64,000 nt of DNA from positions 868,001 through 932,000 of the forward strand of contig NZ_CP061538.1 in NCBI RefSeq assembly GCF_014705945.2, in the 5' to 3' direction. Below the pieces are notes generated by a model that ran no database searches, was not told where the DNA came from, and saw only the letters and a program-made list of their open reading frames with translations. Of this stretch, positions 17,729-29,398 are shown in pieces. Both the position numbers and the translations under genes were made by a program. The DNA is from Rothia amarae (lineage in GTDB: Bacteria > Actinomycetota > Actinomycetes > Actinomycetales > Micrococcaceae). Position 1 is the first letter of the stretch; every line of letters starts with the position of its first letter.

Positions 17729-20700
17729 AGCTACGCTGTCGCCCTGATTGATGTAGAGGACTCTGCCAGCGGGGATTTGCCCCTCCGTCTTGAGGTCATC
17801 AGCTAAATTCGCGCTGGCGAAAAACTCAAGATCTCGGGGGCTCTGCGGCATCAACGCAAATCCGCGGATGGCGCCTATTCCGGCTGAATACAGTGGAAGA
17901 GACATCAGACGTGGATTGGGAACTACCGTAAAAAATACGTGCTCTAACTGCGACATATTCTGCAGAATTTTTTGCTGAACCTCGTGTGCCACAAATTGTA
18001 AATCGTCCAGAAGGAGCACCAAATGCGGCGTAGTCTCCAGATGTCGCTGGATTTCAGCTAGTTGCTCTGCGGTTGCGGGTATCTTTCCCGAGATTCTCAA
18101 ATAGGAGTATTCCGGGTTGAGTTGTTGCAAAGCATCTAGCAAAGCTGTTTTGCCGGATAAGCGGGGACCAACGATAGCTGTGCACTGGTGCATAGGGTAA
18201 GCGGTTACCATCAGCTCGTTGTGCCGCGTGACAGCGGTACGAAGCACCAGATTCTGCTGTGAGGATAGATGAGCTGGGAAAACAAGAGGAAGTTTTGCAG
18301 CTTCTTTTAAAGTAATCTTTAGAGGCAACTGATTCCAGCACTCGTGTGAAGATATTGGTGGGGAGATGTCTCTGGGTAGTGCGCTCTGCGCAGGAATCAA
18401 TTCTGCAGAGGTAATTTTTGAGTGGGGACTGAATTTCTTGACTAGTTTGCCCTCGACTGAAAAATTATGAGGGGCGGGGTGAAGAATATTCTTGCTGATT
18501 GATTTCAACGGATCCTTACTGATAGCTTCATCGCTCAATAACTGAGTAGAAAAGAGCTGGGCCATGCTTCCCTTTAAGCTCGTATGCGAACCTGCTACGA
18601 CGATATGGTTCTTGGTTGGAGCATTCATGAGTAATCTCTGCAGAGTTCTGCTCGCTTCCAGCTCCTTGACATGCATTTCAAGCCAGCTGTCTAAGCCATC
18701 AATAAGAAATAAAATGGGGCGATTGGAAGAGCTTTCCTGGGTAACTTCCCTCCACACCAAAGTTTGGAATTCAGGGTCAAAAGGACCCACAAGTGAACTC
18801 ACCTGCCATCCCGATTCCTGTACAAAATTTTGGAAATAGGTAAAACTGCTATATTCGCCGCACAAGATATGGGTTTCTATATCCGCAGCGAGCGCCTGAA
18901 CTGCCAGCGTCCTCAATAATTCCCATCTCTGATTTTGCTCTGCCACCAGGCTAATTGGACCGATTTGACTATCTAGTTCAACCTCGTGATGATCACCTGC
19001 TGCGGCAATTTCAACTACGCCTAACAAAAGACGACGGCCCTCTGAAATGGAAAGAGTAGAAGAAGCCTTTCGATGGGGGATTGGTCGATAGTCCGAAGGC
19101 GCGCAAACCGCCTGCACACGACTTACATAGTCTGCTAACCGCGCGTCTTCATCTGCAGACTCTGGAATCAAAGTCTTCGAAGATATACCGGTTCCGAGTA
19201 TAGAAAGCGAGCAAGCTGCCTGCTCAGGGGGCTTTCTGGGCGAATCAATATAAAGAGATTGAAAAGGGATCAGAGAACCATCTGAGTACTTGATATATCC
19301 TGCACCCGGTGAACTCAGAGGTATTTTGGCGGCAAGGTCTGAATCTATGACAGAGATAGACTCGGCGCTTGATGCCACCCGCAAACACAGGGTGGTACCG
19401 ATGTTGGATGTGATATCCGAGGAGACATTCCCCCGCGGTTTCTGAGTAGAGAGAAGCAAATGCACGCCGAGGGATCTGCCGATAGTAGCCACACGCATCA
19501 ATTCATTCATGCTCTGAGGAAATTGGTCGGTGAGCATTTTAAATTCATCAACCACGATTAACAGCTCAGGGTATTTGGGCTTTTCGTTACGCTTATACAT
19601 CAGGTGAAGATAATCAGTGTAAGAGCTCACCGCTAGAGAACGGAACAGCCTTTCCCTTTTTTCCAAATCTGCCCGCAAGAATTTGAGTGAACGATCAAAT
19701 TCACCTTCTTCTAAGTCAGAAAGCACCGCCTGGGTGTGCGGAAGCCTTTCAAATTGACCGAGCCCTGCGGCTCCTTTGAAATCGATGAGGACGAGCGCCA
19801 GACGCGACGGCGCGAAAGAGTAGACAAGACTGAGAATGATAGAGCGCAGTAGCTGAGACTTACCTGACCCGGTTGTTCCAGCCAACAGAAGATGGGGGCC
19901 ATGAACTGATAAATCCAGAATGGTCTCTGCTCCATCGCTTATGCCCACAGGAAATGAGAGGGAACGAGTAAATAAGGAACTTTGCCACCGCTCTTGCGCG
20001 GCATCTATATCAAAGAGGGGGTGCTCAGATACAACGACAGAATTCTGTTCGAGAGCAAGTGTAGATAGTTGATTTAGCCAGTTCAAGAACAATTTTTCAA
20101 AAGTCCGCGATGCCATCCCGTGAGCAGTACATCTCAGTACTTGCCCGGTATCGAACCGAGGAGCAGGACACTCTGCGAAATGATGGAAACTAAGAGCGAG
20201 GTTGTTTTCCGCACCCGAAGTATCTTCATCGAGAATTGTGAGAGGAACACGGCGTTGGAGGAGCTCATCAACCGGCGGGCGATTTCGGTGAGGCTCCAAG
20301 AACCGCACTACTGACCCAATCCACCCCTCAAGTTTAACGTCACTCTCCGAAGCAAAAATGAGCCAGTCCTGCTCGCTACCGCCATCTAAATTCGAGGAGG
20401 AGCTCATAAGCTCGACGTTTGGTAGTACCTGCAAAAGCTCACATTCCGCAGGAAGAATCCGAAGGAGCGCAGGATCAATGAAAATTCTAGCTCCTTTAGT
20501 TTTAAGAATGAGTTGTAAGAGAAGATGCCGAAACACCGACACTGAAACATGAGCGTCAAATACCTGAGCAGAGTTTTTATACAACCGCGAATAGATGGGA
20601 ACTGACTGCAACATCGGTAAATCCTCAAAACGCAGCTGAGAACTCTCACAGTTAACCTCCCGTGAGCCACGACCCCACGTCATAGCCTCCGAGAGAGGCC

Positions 20701-21514
20701 GTTTCAACGCCCCCGGGCATTCCAGACCGTGTACGGAATGCGCTCGCGCTTTATCCTTTGCAATGCCATCGTCTAGGATGCGCCGATATTTTTTGGATTG
20801 GCCGTGACCGGACTTTAGATTGATACCCAGCATGAGGGATGAAGCTATCGACATCATCAGAAAGAACCACATACCGGTTATTACTGCTATTACTCCTCCC
20901 ACGAGAAGGGGTAGAACTATCATGGCGACCTGCTGAAAAAGCGGTCGCCGGGGAGGTAAATCCAACGAAAACGGGCTAAAAAGATCTGAGTGGACGACGT
21001 CGTGGCGACACTTTGTGTTCTCCACTAGCTCGACGACGGATGACCCCCATATGACTTCTTCGTGAAGTTTGAGTTCATACTCCTCGCTGTCATCGATGAT
21101 AAATATTCCTGAAGGAGTCATCGAGACTAGAGCGGATTCGGTATCTAGCAGAGGGTCATGTATCTGAATTTCGCCGTTGGTTCGCCCAACCCTGAACGCG
21201 GAATTCCGATGCAGCGAAAAACGCTTTCCCATATCTGGCCCAGCAATAACTTGGAGAAAGAGGGCATTTTGCGCAGGCAGGGAAGTCAATATGGGGTGCT
21301 CACTCGAAGAAATGATGCTGCCTGCGGGGATATCTTGGAAATGTCGGACGTCGTCCAAAGAACCGGAAGAACTCACGCTGAATGAATCTTCTGTATTGAG
21401 CATTTCTCGCAGCCTCTCATGCAAGTGAAGGCCAGAGAGACGCGGATGAGCTTCAACCTTAAGAACTAAAAGATGTTCGTTTTCACTGAGTGCGAGTAAA
21501 AATTTTCGGTGCAT
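17696..21514 (-). CDS. FHA-FtsK/EccC-like ATPase (type VII secretion-type)
   Basis: A 1272-residue protein built like EssC/EccC. It has an N-terminal ubiquitin-like/FHA region (FHA signature FRVGRTNGEIQIHD near 108-121), two membrane helices (about 191-232), and FtsK/SpoIIIE ATPase domains. Domain 1 has Walker A LLLAGTTGSGKSQLL near 545 and Walker B LLIVVDEF. A middle region without a clear P-loop follows (about 850-1000). The last domain has GPRLSGKT near 1116 and LVLLLDDLQF. No WXG100 substrate or EccB/D/E-type partner is encoded in the window, so it is an orphan here. Confidence 0.82.
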   Translation of the reverse strand: MHRKFLLALSENEHLLVLKVEAHPRLSGLHLHERLREMLNTEDSFSVSSSGSLDDVRHFQDIPAGSIISSSEHPILTSLPAQNALFLQVIAGPDMGKRFSLHRNSAFRVGRTNGEIQIHDPLLDTESALVSMTPSGIFIIDDSEEYELKLHEEVIWGSSVVELVENTKCRHDVVHSDLFSPFSLDLPPRRPLFQQVAMIVLPLLVGGVIAVITGMWFFLMMSIASSLMLGINLKSGHGQSKKYRRILDDGIAKDKARAHSVHGLECPGALKRPLSEAMTWGRGSREVNCESSQLRFEDLPMLQSVPIYSRLYKNSAQVFDAHVSVSVFRHLLLQLILKTKGARIFIDPALLRILPAECELLQVLPNVELMSSSSNLDGGSEQDWLIFASESDVKLEGWIGSVVRFLEPHRNRPPVDELLQRRVPLTILDEDTSGAENNLALSFHHFAECPAPRFDTGQVLRCTAHGMASRTFEKLFLNWLNQLSTLALEQNSVVVSEHPLFDIDAAQERWQSSLFTRSLSFPVGISDGAETILDLSVHGPHLLLAGTTGSGKSQLLRSIILSLVYSFAPSRLALVLIDFKGAAGLGQFERLPHTQAVLSDLEEGEFDRSLKFLRADLEKRERLFRSLAVSSYTDYLHLMYKRNEKPKYPELLIVVDEFKMLTDQFPQSMNELMRVATIGRSLGVHLLLSTQKPRGNVSSDITSNIGTTLCLRVASSAESISVIDSDLAAKIPLSSPGAGYIKYSDGSLIPFQSLYIDSPRKPPEQAACSLSILGTGISSKTLIPESADEDARLADYVSRVQAVCAPSDYRPIPHRKASSTLSISEGRRLLLGVVEIAAAGDHHEVELDSQIGPISLVAEQNQRWELLRTLAVQALAADIETHILCGEYSSFTYFQNFVQESGWQVSSLVGPFDPEFQTLVWREVTQESSSNRPILFLIDGLDSWLEMHVKELEASRTLQRLLMNAPTKNHIVVAGSHTSLKGSMAQLFSTQLLSDEAISKDPLKSISKNILHPAPHNFSVEGKLVKKFSPHSKITSAELIPAQSALPRDISPPISSHECWNQLPLKITLKEAAKLPLVFPAHLSSQQNLVLRTAVTRHNELMVTAYPMHQCTAIVGPRLSGKTALLDALQQLNPEYSYLRISGKIPATAEQLAEIQRHLETTPHLVLLLDDLQFVAHEVQQKILQNMSQLEHVFFTVVPNPRLMSLPLYSAGIGAIRGFALMPQSPRDLEFFASANLADDLKTEGQIPAGRVLYINQGDSVALQVPIEGTSR

Positions 21515-23004
<1,490 letters not shown>

Positions 23005-23005
23005 G

Positions 23006-25033
23006 ATGACTGCTACCCCCACCCCAAAGACGAAGTCTCTTCGTACCTTGCAACGAATCATTCTGCCCGAAGCAGTGCAGACGGACGTCATCCCTCTATA
23101 CATCGATAGCGGTAGCGCCACTGGTGTTCAACTTCCTACTCGTATGGACGGCGACGCCGCGGACGCCATCGCAGAGGCAGCAGCAGTTCAAGAGTTGAAA
23201 ACGGACGCAAACGCTCCTTCACGTTCTGCATCTCCCGATGTTTTAGGACGCCGTTCCACCAAAATCGATGCTGGTAAGACAGTTTCATTTGGTACGTATT
23301 TCAATGCTTTTCCCGCGTCCTACTGGCGTCGTTGGACAGAGCTAGATTCGGTCAACCTTCAGCTGAGGACCGAAGGCGACGGCATGATCGTGGTGTATAA
23401 GTCGAACGCACGTGGTGTGATTCAGCGCGTGGACGCAAAAGTCGTTTCTGGCGTCGCTACCTCTACTTTCCAGCTCACTCTTGCCCCGTTTGGTGATGGT
23501 GGCTGGTACTGGTTCGACCTCACAGCCACAAAGAGTGACCTGATTCTGCAGGAAGCTGAGTGGCAGGGCGATATCGAACCACGTTTGGGTCAAGACGGCG
23601 GCAAAGCAACTGTTCAAATTACCACGATGAACAAGGTTGAATACTGCATCAATAACATTCGCTCCCTGGGCGAAAATCTCGATGCTTTAGAGTCTGTTCA
23701 GGAAATTCTTATCGTGGATCAAGGTACCGATAAGGTAGCCGATCACCCCGATTTTGAAAATGCCGTTAAGCCTCTCTCTGGTAAATTCCGCATTATCAAC
23801 CAGAGTAATCTGGGCGGATCAGGCGGGTTCGGTCGCGGCATGTATGAGTCGGTAAACAATGGTAGCGACTACGTTTTGTTGCTGGACGACGACGTCGTGG
23901 TTGAACCAGAATCAATTCTGCGCCTTATTACTTTTGCCGACTACTGCAAGAACCCCACCATTGTGGGTGGACACATGTTTGACATGTTCGACCGTTCAGT
24001 TCTTCACGCATTCGGCGAGGTTGTAAACCCTTGGCGAACTTTCTACGATCGACCCCACGAAGACATGTCCTTGGGTCACGATTTAGCGAAAAGCAACCTG
24101 CGTAGCACGCACTGGATGCATCGCCGTGTCGACGTAGACTACAACGGCTGGTGGATGTGCCTCATTCCCACCGAGGTCATCAAGAAGATTGGCTTGTCCC
24201 TTCCCCTCTTCCTTAAATGGGACGATGCCGAATACGGTCTTCGCGCTAAGGAGGCGGGCATTGCAACGGTGTCTTTCCCCGGAGCAGGTCTGTGGCATGT
24301 CTCCTGGCAGGACAAAGACGATTCGGTGGGCTGGCAGGCATACTTCCATGAGCGTAACCGACTCATTACTGCTTTGATTCACTCACCCTTTGAAAAGGGT
24401 GGGTCGGTTCTTCGCGAGTCTCTTTTCCTCGACGTAAAGCATGCTCTGTCGATGCAGTACTACACTGAGGAAGGTCGCTTGTTGGCGATTGAAGATTTGC
24501 TCTCAGGTCCTGAACATCTTCATCCTTCGTTGAGCGAACGATTGCCCGTCATTCGCGGCAAGGTCAAGAACTTCCAAGACGCACAGCTCAAGACCAACAT
24601 TGACGATTACCCGCAGCCCAAGACGAAGAAACCTCCGTTCAAGGGCCGCCGTAATTTCCATGCTCCCGGCTATTCGAAGCTGGTGCCGTGGGCAGTTTCA
24701 ACAGTGGGACGCCAGCTCTTCAAGCCAGTGGATGAGATGGCGGAGAAAAACCCGCAAATTCAGCTCACCTATGCAGAAAATCGCTGGTGGACTGTCTCAA
24801 AATTCGACTCGCTCCTTGTGACCAATGCTGAAGGAACCGGTGTGTTCTGGTACAAACGTGACCCTCAGCAGTTGCGCAAGAATTTGGTACGAGCTACCAA
24901 GCTTCATACCAAGCTCTTTACCGACTGGGCAGATTTGCGTAAGCAATATAAAGAAGCTGCAGAACAAGTAGCTTCTTACGAAGCATGGCAAGAGACTTTC
25001 AATAAGCATACGGAGTCAGAAATTACTCGATGA
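23006..25033 (+). CDS. galactofuranosyltransferase, GlfT2-like
   Basis: About 675 residues. An N-terminal beta-sandwich (about 60-190) precedes a GT2 catalytic domain with the metal-binding triplet DDD at 294-296 (LLLDDDVVVEPES), and GLWHVSWQDKDDSVGWQ near 430, the acceptor-side motif of GlfT2. A long helical C-terminal part follows. GlfT2 polymerises galactofuranose from UDP-Galf onto a lipid-linked primer at the inner membrane face. The frame runs back into glf, but ATG 23006 (or ATG 22997) is the sensible start. It overlaps the next gene by ATGA. Confidence 0.9.
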   Translation: MTATPTPKTKSLRTLQRIILPEAVQTDVIPLYIDSGSATGVQLPTRMDGDAADAIAEAAAVQELKTDANAPSRSASPDVLGRRSTKIDAGKTVSFGTYFNAFPASYWRRWTELDSVNLQLRTEGDGMIVVYKSNARGVIQRVDAKVVSGVATSTFQLTLAPFGDGGWYWFDLTATKSDLILQEAEWQGDIEPRLGQDGGKATVQITTMNKVEYCINNIRSLGENLDALESVQEILIVDQGTDKVADHPDFENAVKPLSGKFRIINQSNLGGSGGFGRGMYESVNNGSDYVLLLDDDVVVEPESILRLITFADYCKNPTIVGGHMFDMFDRSVLHAFGEVVNPWRTFYDRPHEDMSLGHDLAKSNLRSTHWMHRRVDVDYNGWWMCLIPTEVIKKIGLSLPLFLKWDDAEYGLRAKEAGIATVSFPGAGLWHVSWQDKDDSVGWQAYFHERNRLITALIHSPFEKGGSVLRESLFLDVKHALSMQYYTEEGRLLAIEDLLSGPEHLHPSLSERLPVIRGKVKNFQDAQLKTNIDDYPQPKTKKPPFKGRRNFHAPGYSKLVPWAVSTVGRQLFKPVDEMAEKNPQIQLTYAENRWWTVSKFDSLLVTNAEGTGVFWYKRDPQQLRKNLVRATKLHTKLFTDWADLRKQYKEAAEQVASYEAWQETFNKHTESEITR

Positions 25034-25926
25034 CTGATATAGCTAATCGAGAGTTTTCAGCCCCCGGTCGAGGCCGGGGGCTGAAGGACGCTCTCAATCA
25101 CAGATATCTTCTAAAACTGCTCGTAGATAAGGAAATCCAGGTTCGCTACCGCGGATCGGTGCTGGGCATTGTCTGGTCTTATATTAAACCTGCGGTTCAA
25201 TTCCTGGTCTTTTATTTAGCTCTGGGTATCTTTTTGGGCCTTGAGAAAGGACTACAGAATTATTCTGTATATCTTTTCTCAGGCATTATCGTTATTAATT
25301 TCTTCTCAGAGTGTTTTAGCAACGGCGCACGTGCCTTTGTGGTGAACGGGGCATTGATCAAGAAGATTTATCTTCCGAGGCAGCTCTTCTCGCTCTCCAC
25401 TATTTGGGTAGGAATTATCCACTTTCTTCCCCAAATATTGGTGCTCATCGTAGCGTGTTTTGTGGTGGGGTGGTCACCGGATATCAAACAAATTCTTGCA
25501 GCGGCAGTGGGTATTGTTCTCATTATGCTGTTTGGGCTTGCTGCCGGAATGATTTTTGGTGTCGCCAATGTGTTCTTCCGCGACTCTGAAAACCTGGTGG
25601 ATATGTTTTTGATGATGGCTACATGGCTGTCTCCTGTGATGTATTCCTGGACCATGGTGGCTCGCGAGGTGCAGATTCCTCATATCGAGCAAATCTATAT
25701 GACCAATCCGCTGAGCGTTGCCGTCGAACTCTTTCACTACGCTTTCTGGCAACCCACATTGAGTGTTGAACAGCAGGGATTCTTGTTAGAGGCAGGTAAC
25801 TGGCATATGTTCCCGCATCTTCTGACGATTTGGGTGCCGGTTGCATTCGGTGTCTCTATTGTTTTGCTATTGCTGGGGAACTATTTATTTCGCAAGTTCG
25901 AGGGTAACTTCGCACAGGAGTTGTAA
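25030..25926 (+). CDS. polysaccharide ABC transporter permease (Wzm-type)
   Basis: A 298-residue ABC-2 permease with six predicted membrane helices and the amphipathic entry LLVDKEIQVRYRGSVLGIVW. Wzm proteins form the channel that exports lipid-linked polysaccharide, here probably galactofuranan. The start overlaps the GlfT2-like stop (ATGA), and the ATPase gene follows after 2 bases. Confidence 0.92.
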   Translation: MTDIANREFSAPGRGRGLKDALNHRYLLKLLVDKEIQVRYRGSVLGIVWSYIKPAVQFLVFYLALGIFLGLEKGLQNYSVYLFSGIIVINFFSECFSNGARAFVVNGALIKKIYLPRQLFSLSTIWVGIIHFLPQILVLIVACFVVGWSPDIKQILAAAVGIVLIMLFGLAAGMIFGVANVFFRDSENLVDMFLMMATWLSPVMYSWTMVAREVQIPHIEQIYMTNPLSVAVELFHYAFWQPTLSVEQQGFLLEAGNWHMFPHLLTIWVPVAFGVSIVLLLLGNYLFRKFEGNFAQEL

Positions 25927-25928
25927 TC

Positions 25929-26966
25929 ATGAAACTGGATATATTTGATCTACCTCCAGTGGCAGCGAACGCCCCGGATGTCATACGTATTGATCACCTT
26001 TTTAAACGTTTTGTTTTGCGTCATACGCGGTCGATGAAAGAAGCTTTCATTTGGCTGGTGAAAGGGCGTAAGGGTGATTTGAGCGAAAAGTTCAATGCGC
26101 TCAACGACGTCACGATGAATATTCGCCAGGGTGAGCGAGTTGCGCTGTTGGGCTACAACGGCTCGGGCAAGTCAACCTTGTTGAAGCTCATCTCTGGAGT
26201 TATGCAACCCGACGACGGAAGTGTGCTAACACGAGGACGCATCGCTGGACTCATCGAGGTCGGTGCTGGTTTCCATCCTGACCTTACGGGCCGCGACAAC
26301 GTCTTTATGAACGCTGCGATTTTGGGTATGGAAAAAGAACAAATCGAAGCGAAATTTGATGAGATTGTCGCTTTCTCTGAGATCGGCGACTTTATCGATA
26401 CCGAAGTGAAATTCTATTCATCGGGTATGTACCTTCGTCTAGCTTTCGCCGTGGCTATTCATACTGATCCTGAAATTTTCTTGGTGGATGAGATTTTGGC
26501 GGTGGGCGATGAGCCGTTCCAGCGCAAATGCCTCGCAAAGATTAAGGAGCTGTGCGCTAGAGGTAAGACTCTTGTTGTAGTGAGCCATGACCTTGATTTG
26601 GTGTCGCAGATTTGTGATCGTGGCGTGGTGCTGGAAAGGGGCGCAGTCAAGTTTGACGGCGAGGCTATGGAAGCCGTAGACGTTATGCGTGATTTGCCTT
26701 TTGGCACCACCAAACGGAACCGGTATGAAGGGGACCTGCTGGCTGCCCAGCAGAAGCTGGAGACCATGGAGGTCAGCCGACGAGAGCTAATGCAGGCCAT
26801 TGAATCAGGTTCAACAGAGACTGTCGTTGTGGCTCTTGCTGATATCGCTGAGGATTCTCAGGCTGAGATTGATGCTATGAGTAATGAACAAAAACTCGAA
26901 ATAGTAAATTCGGAGATTACCCGCTTGGAAAAGAAACGTGAACGATTGCATCAACTGAACGCATAA
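25929..26966 (+). CDS. polysaccharide ABC transporter ATPase (Wzt-type)
   Basis: A 345-residue ABC ATPase. Walker A is GYNGSGKSTLLKL (about 77-89), the signature is YSSGMYLRLAFAVA, Walker B is EIFLVDEILAVGDE and the H loop is VVVSHDLD. The last 80 residues form a charged helix (SEITRLEKKRERLHQLNA) rather than the carbohydrate-binding jelly roll found in some O-antigen Wzt proteins, as in mycobacterial galactan exporters. It ends in a strong terminator. Confidence 0.93.
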   Translation: MKLDIFDLPPVAANAPDVIRIDHLFKRFVLRHTRSMKEAFIWLVKGRKGDLSEKFNALNDVTMNIRQGERVALLGYNGSGKSTLLKLISGVMQPDDGSVLTRGRIAGLIEVGAGFHPDLTGRDNVFMNAAILGMEKEQIEAKFDEIVAFSEIGDFIDTEVKFYSSGMYLRLAFAVAIHTDPEIFLVDEILAVGDEPFQRKCLAKIKELCARGKTLVVVSHDLDLVSQICDRGVVLERGAVKFDGEAMEAVDVMRDLPFGTTKRNRYEGDLLAAQQKLETMEVSRRELMQAIESGSTETVVVALADIAEDSQAEIDAMSNEQKLEIVNSEITRLEKKRERLHQLNA

Positions 26967-26987
26967 TTTCGCAGAAACAAATCTCAT

Positions 26988-27022
26988 AAGAAGCGCCAGA
27001 TGATTCATCTGGCGCTTCTTTC
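26988..27022 (+). terminator. terminator of the galactofuranan operon
   Basis: A perfect 15-bp inverted repeat (26988-27002 with 27006-27020), loop ATT, ending CTTCTTTC. Confidence 0.9.
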
Positions 27023-27284
27023 ATGCGTAAAGTGTGTGAATTATGACGAAATATGTAGTCTGTTTCACAACTGGGGACAATGCTTGGTGGGAGAGGGGAC
27101 AAAAACTTTATAGTAGCTTATCAATGTTTCTTTTTAAAAGGTGGCGTTGAAGTGAATCGGGGGAAGTTCAAGAAGTTTTCCACAGCAGCCCTATATTTCT
27201 GCTTGTTTGATGTCAATTGTTGCGCATAGATTGTCAGTAATTCTTTCATCTAGTTACGCATCATCAGCCATCAGAGGATTTCAC
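27023..27284 (+). other. leader region of the Tad operon
   Basis: About 260 bases without a gene. It contains a -10-like TATAGT (27109-27114) without a good -35 and a single TTTGATG (27206-27212) followed after three bases by ATTGTTG, a weak version of the repeat pair at 11,922 and 12,839. Nothing else stands out. Confidence 0.35.
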
Positions 27285-28544
27285 ATGCCAGTTTTGGATA
27301 AGCTTCCCGGATATAAGCTCTTGGATAGCGACGTCCGCGAAATGATCCGCCATAGCGGCATTGATCCTCTGGCAGACCAGGACCAAGCCGCTCGAATTAT
27401 TGACCAGTCCATCGCCCAATATGAGTCTCGGATGGTCAAAGGAACCTTGCCCATACTGGATGACTTTGCTCAAATTCGCAAGAACTTGATTGATACGATT
27501 TGTGGCTTTGGCTCATTGCAGAAATATCTTGATGATCCCAGTATCGAGGAGATTTGGATTAACTCTCCGTCAGAAATTTTTGTGGCTCGCTATGGCGAAT
27601 CGGAATTAACCGGGCTTCTCCTGACAGAGGATCAAATTCGCTATCTGGTGGAAAGAATGCTGAAGCAGTCCGGTCGCAGGCTCGATTTGAGTAACCCCTT
27701 TGTAGATGCGTCTCTACCGGACGGCTCGCGCCTACACGTGGTTATCCCCGATATCACGCGTCAGCACTGGTCTGTTAATATTCGCAAGTTCATCGCACGC
27801 GCGCGTAGATTGAATGATTTAGTTAAACTCGGTTCCCTTACTCCTGAAGCTGCGCAATTTCTCAACGCCGCAGTAGCTAGCGGGCTCAACATCTTAGTTT
27901 CAGGTGCAACCCAGGCTGGTAAAACCACCCTGTTGAACTGTCTCACAGCAAGTATCGGTCAGCGCGAGAGAGTCGTAACTTGCGAAGAAATCTTTGAACT
28001 TCAGGTTCCTCTGCGGGACGTCGTGGGTCTCCAATGCCGGCAAGAAAACTTAGAAGGAACCGGTGAAATCCCGCTCCGCCGTCTGGTTAAAGAAGCTTTG
28101 CGTATGAGACCGGATCGGTTGTTAATCGGCGAGGTACGTGAGGCGGAATCGCTGGATATGCTGATTGCGTTGAACTCGGGTTTACCGGGCATGTGTACCA
28201 TTCACGCTAACTCTGCGCGCGATGCTGTCACAAAGATGTGCACCTTGCCCCTGCTCGCTGGCGAGAACATATCTAGCCAGTTCGTGGTACCCACCGTAGC
28301 TTCCTGTTTCGATGTCGTGGTGCACTGCAGCCGAGATAATCGGGGCAGACGCCGCGTTAGCGAGATTATTGCGCTCGGCAACCGCGTAGAGAATTCAGTG
28401 ATTGAAACCACGACTCTTTTTGAGCGCCGCGGAGATGAACTGGTGCGCACAGCTTCAGAACTTCCCGCATCCCATAAATTTGAGCGTGCCGGATATACCA
28501 GCGAATCCCTGTTCAAATCTGGCGGGGGAGGGGATAAACGATGA
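27285..28544 (+). CDS. cpaF: Tad pilus secretion ATPase CpaF/TadA
   Basis: A 419-residue type II/IV secretion ATPase that powers Tad pilus assembly from the cytosolic membrane face. The N-terminal domain includes LDDPSIEEIWINSPSEIFVA. The core has Walker A LVSGATQAGKTTLLN (about 205-219), the Asp box TCEEIFELQV, Walker B ALRMRPDRLLIGEVR and the His box GMCTIHANSARDA. ATG 27285 is chosen over an open extension to 27207 because AGAGGA precedes it and MPVLDKLPGYKLL fits relatives. It overlaps tadB by ATGA. Confidence 0.93.
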   Translation: MPVLDKLPGYKLLDSDVREMIRHSGIDPLADQDQAARIIDQSIAQYESRMVKGTLPILDDFAQIRKNLIDTICGFGSLQKYLDDPSIEEIWINSPSEIFVARYGESELTGLLLTEDQIRYLVERMLKQSGRRLDLSNPFVDASLPDGSRLHVVIPDITRQHWSVNIRKFIARARRLNDLVKLGSLTPEAAQFLNAAVASGLNILVSGATQAGKTTLLNCLTASIGQRERVVTCEEIFELQVPLRDVVGLQCRQENLEGTGEIPLRRLVKEALRMRPDRLLIGEVREAESLDMLIALNSGLPGMCTIHANSARDAVTKMCTLPLLAGENISSQFVVPTVASCFDVVVHCSRDNRGRRRVSEIIALGNRVENSVIETTTLFERRGDELVRTASELPASHKFERAGYTSESLFKSGGGGDKR

Positions 28545-29398
28545 ACGCCATCATAGGGCTTGTTCTGGGTATCGGAGTATTCCTCGTATGGCTCTCTTTC
28601 TGGGAGGCGCCGCAACCCATCACCAAACGGCACAAACCAGAATCTAAAATGTCAGTTCTGCTCCGCCAGGCGGATATTCAACGGATGAGCCCACAGCGGT
28701 TTTACGCACTTTCCACGTTGGTGGCGGGATTTCTTGCTCTGTTAATCTGGGTCATTACTGCCCTTAATAATCTGGCTCTCATCACTGCAGTCCTCAGCTT
28801 CTTTTTGCCACGATTTTTAGTGGCACAACGTGCAAAGAAAAGGACTGCTGCCATCCGTGAACTTTGGCCCGACGTTGTTGACCATCTTCGCTCAGCTATT
28901 AGGGCTGGTCTTTCTTTGCCAGAAGCAATGATGCAACTGCAATATAGGGGACCGGAGCAACTTCGGGAGCCTTTTGAATTGTTCTCTGCCGACTACCGAT
29001 CTACAGGAGAATTCGTTGCCTCCTTGAACCGGTTCAAGGAGAGGATGGCTGATCCAACTGCAGATAATATCGTCGAGGCTCTCAAAGTAACTCGTGAAGT
29101 CGGCGGTACTGATCTGGGCAGATTGTTGGGAACACTCAGCGAATTCTTGAGAGAAAACGCCCGAACTCGTTCGGAAATTGAAGCGAGACAATCCTGGACG
29201 GTAAATGCCGCCAAACTCGCCGTAGTTGCACCGTGGGTGGTGCTGTGCTTGATGGCAACTCAGCCAGGTACCGTGCAAGTCTATAACTCATTCCCAGGCC
29301 TGATGGTCATGCTCGGCGGACTCATCATCTCGGTGGTTGCCTACCGCGTCATGCTCAAAATTGGAGAGCTCCCTGCTGAACGGAGGGTACTGGCATGA
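28541..29398 (+). CDS. tadB: Tad pilus inner-membrane platform protein TadB
   Basis: A 285-residue protein with an N-terminal helix (IIGLVLGIGVFLVWLSF), two central helices and the T2SSF cytosolic domain (WPDVVDHLRSAIRAGLSLPEAM, with EVGGTDLGRLLGTLSEFLREN), followed by C-terminal helices. It forms the platform with TadC. It overlaps cpaF and tadC by 4 bases on each side, marking a tightly coupled operon. Confidence 0.88.
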   Translation: MNAIIGLVLGIGVFLVWLSFWEAPQPITKRHKPESKMSVLLRQADIQRMSPQRFYALSTLVAGFLALLIWVITALNNLALITAVLSFFLPRFLVAQRAKKRTAAIRELWPDVVDHLRSAIRAGLSLPEAMMQLQYRGPEQLREPFELFSADYRSTGEFVASLNRFKERMADPTADNIVEALKVTREVGGTDLGRLLGTLSEFLRENARTRSEIEARQSWTVNAAKLAVVAPWVVLCLMATQPGTVQVYNSFPGLMVMLGGLIISVVAYRVMLKIGELPAERRVLA

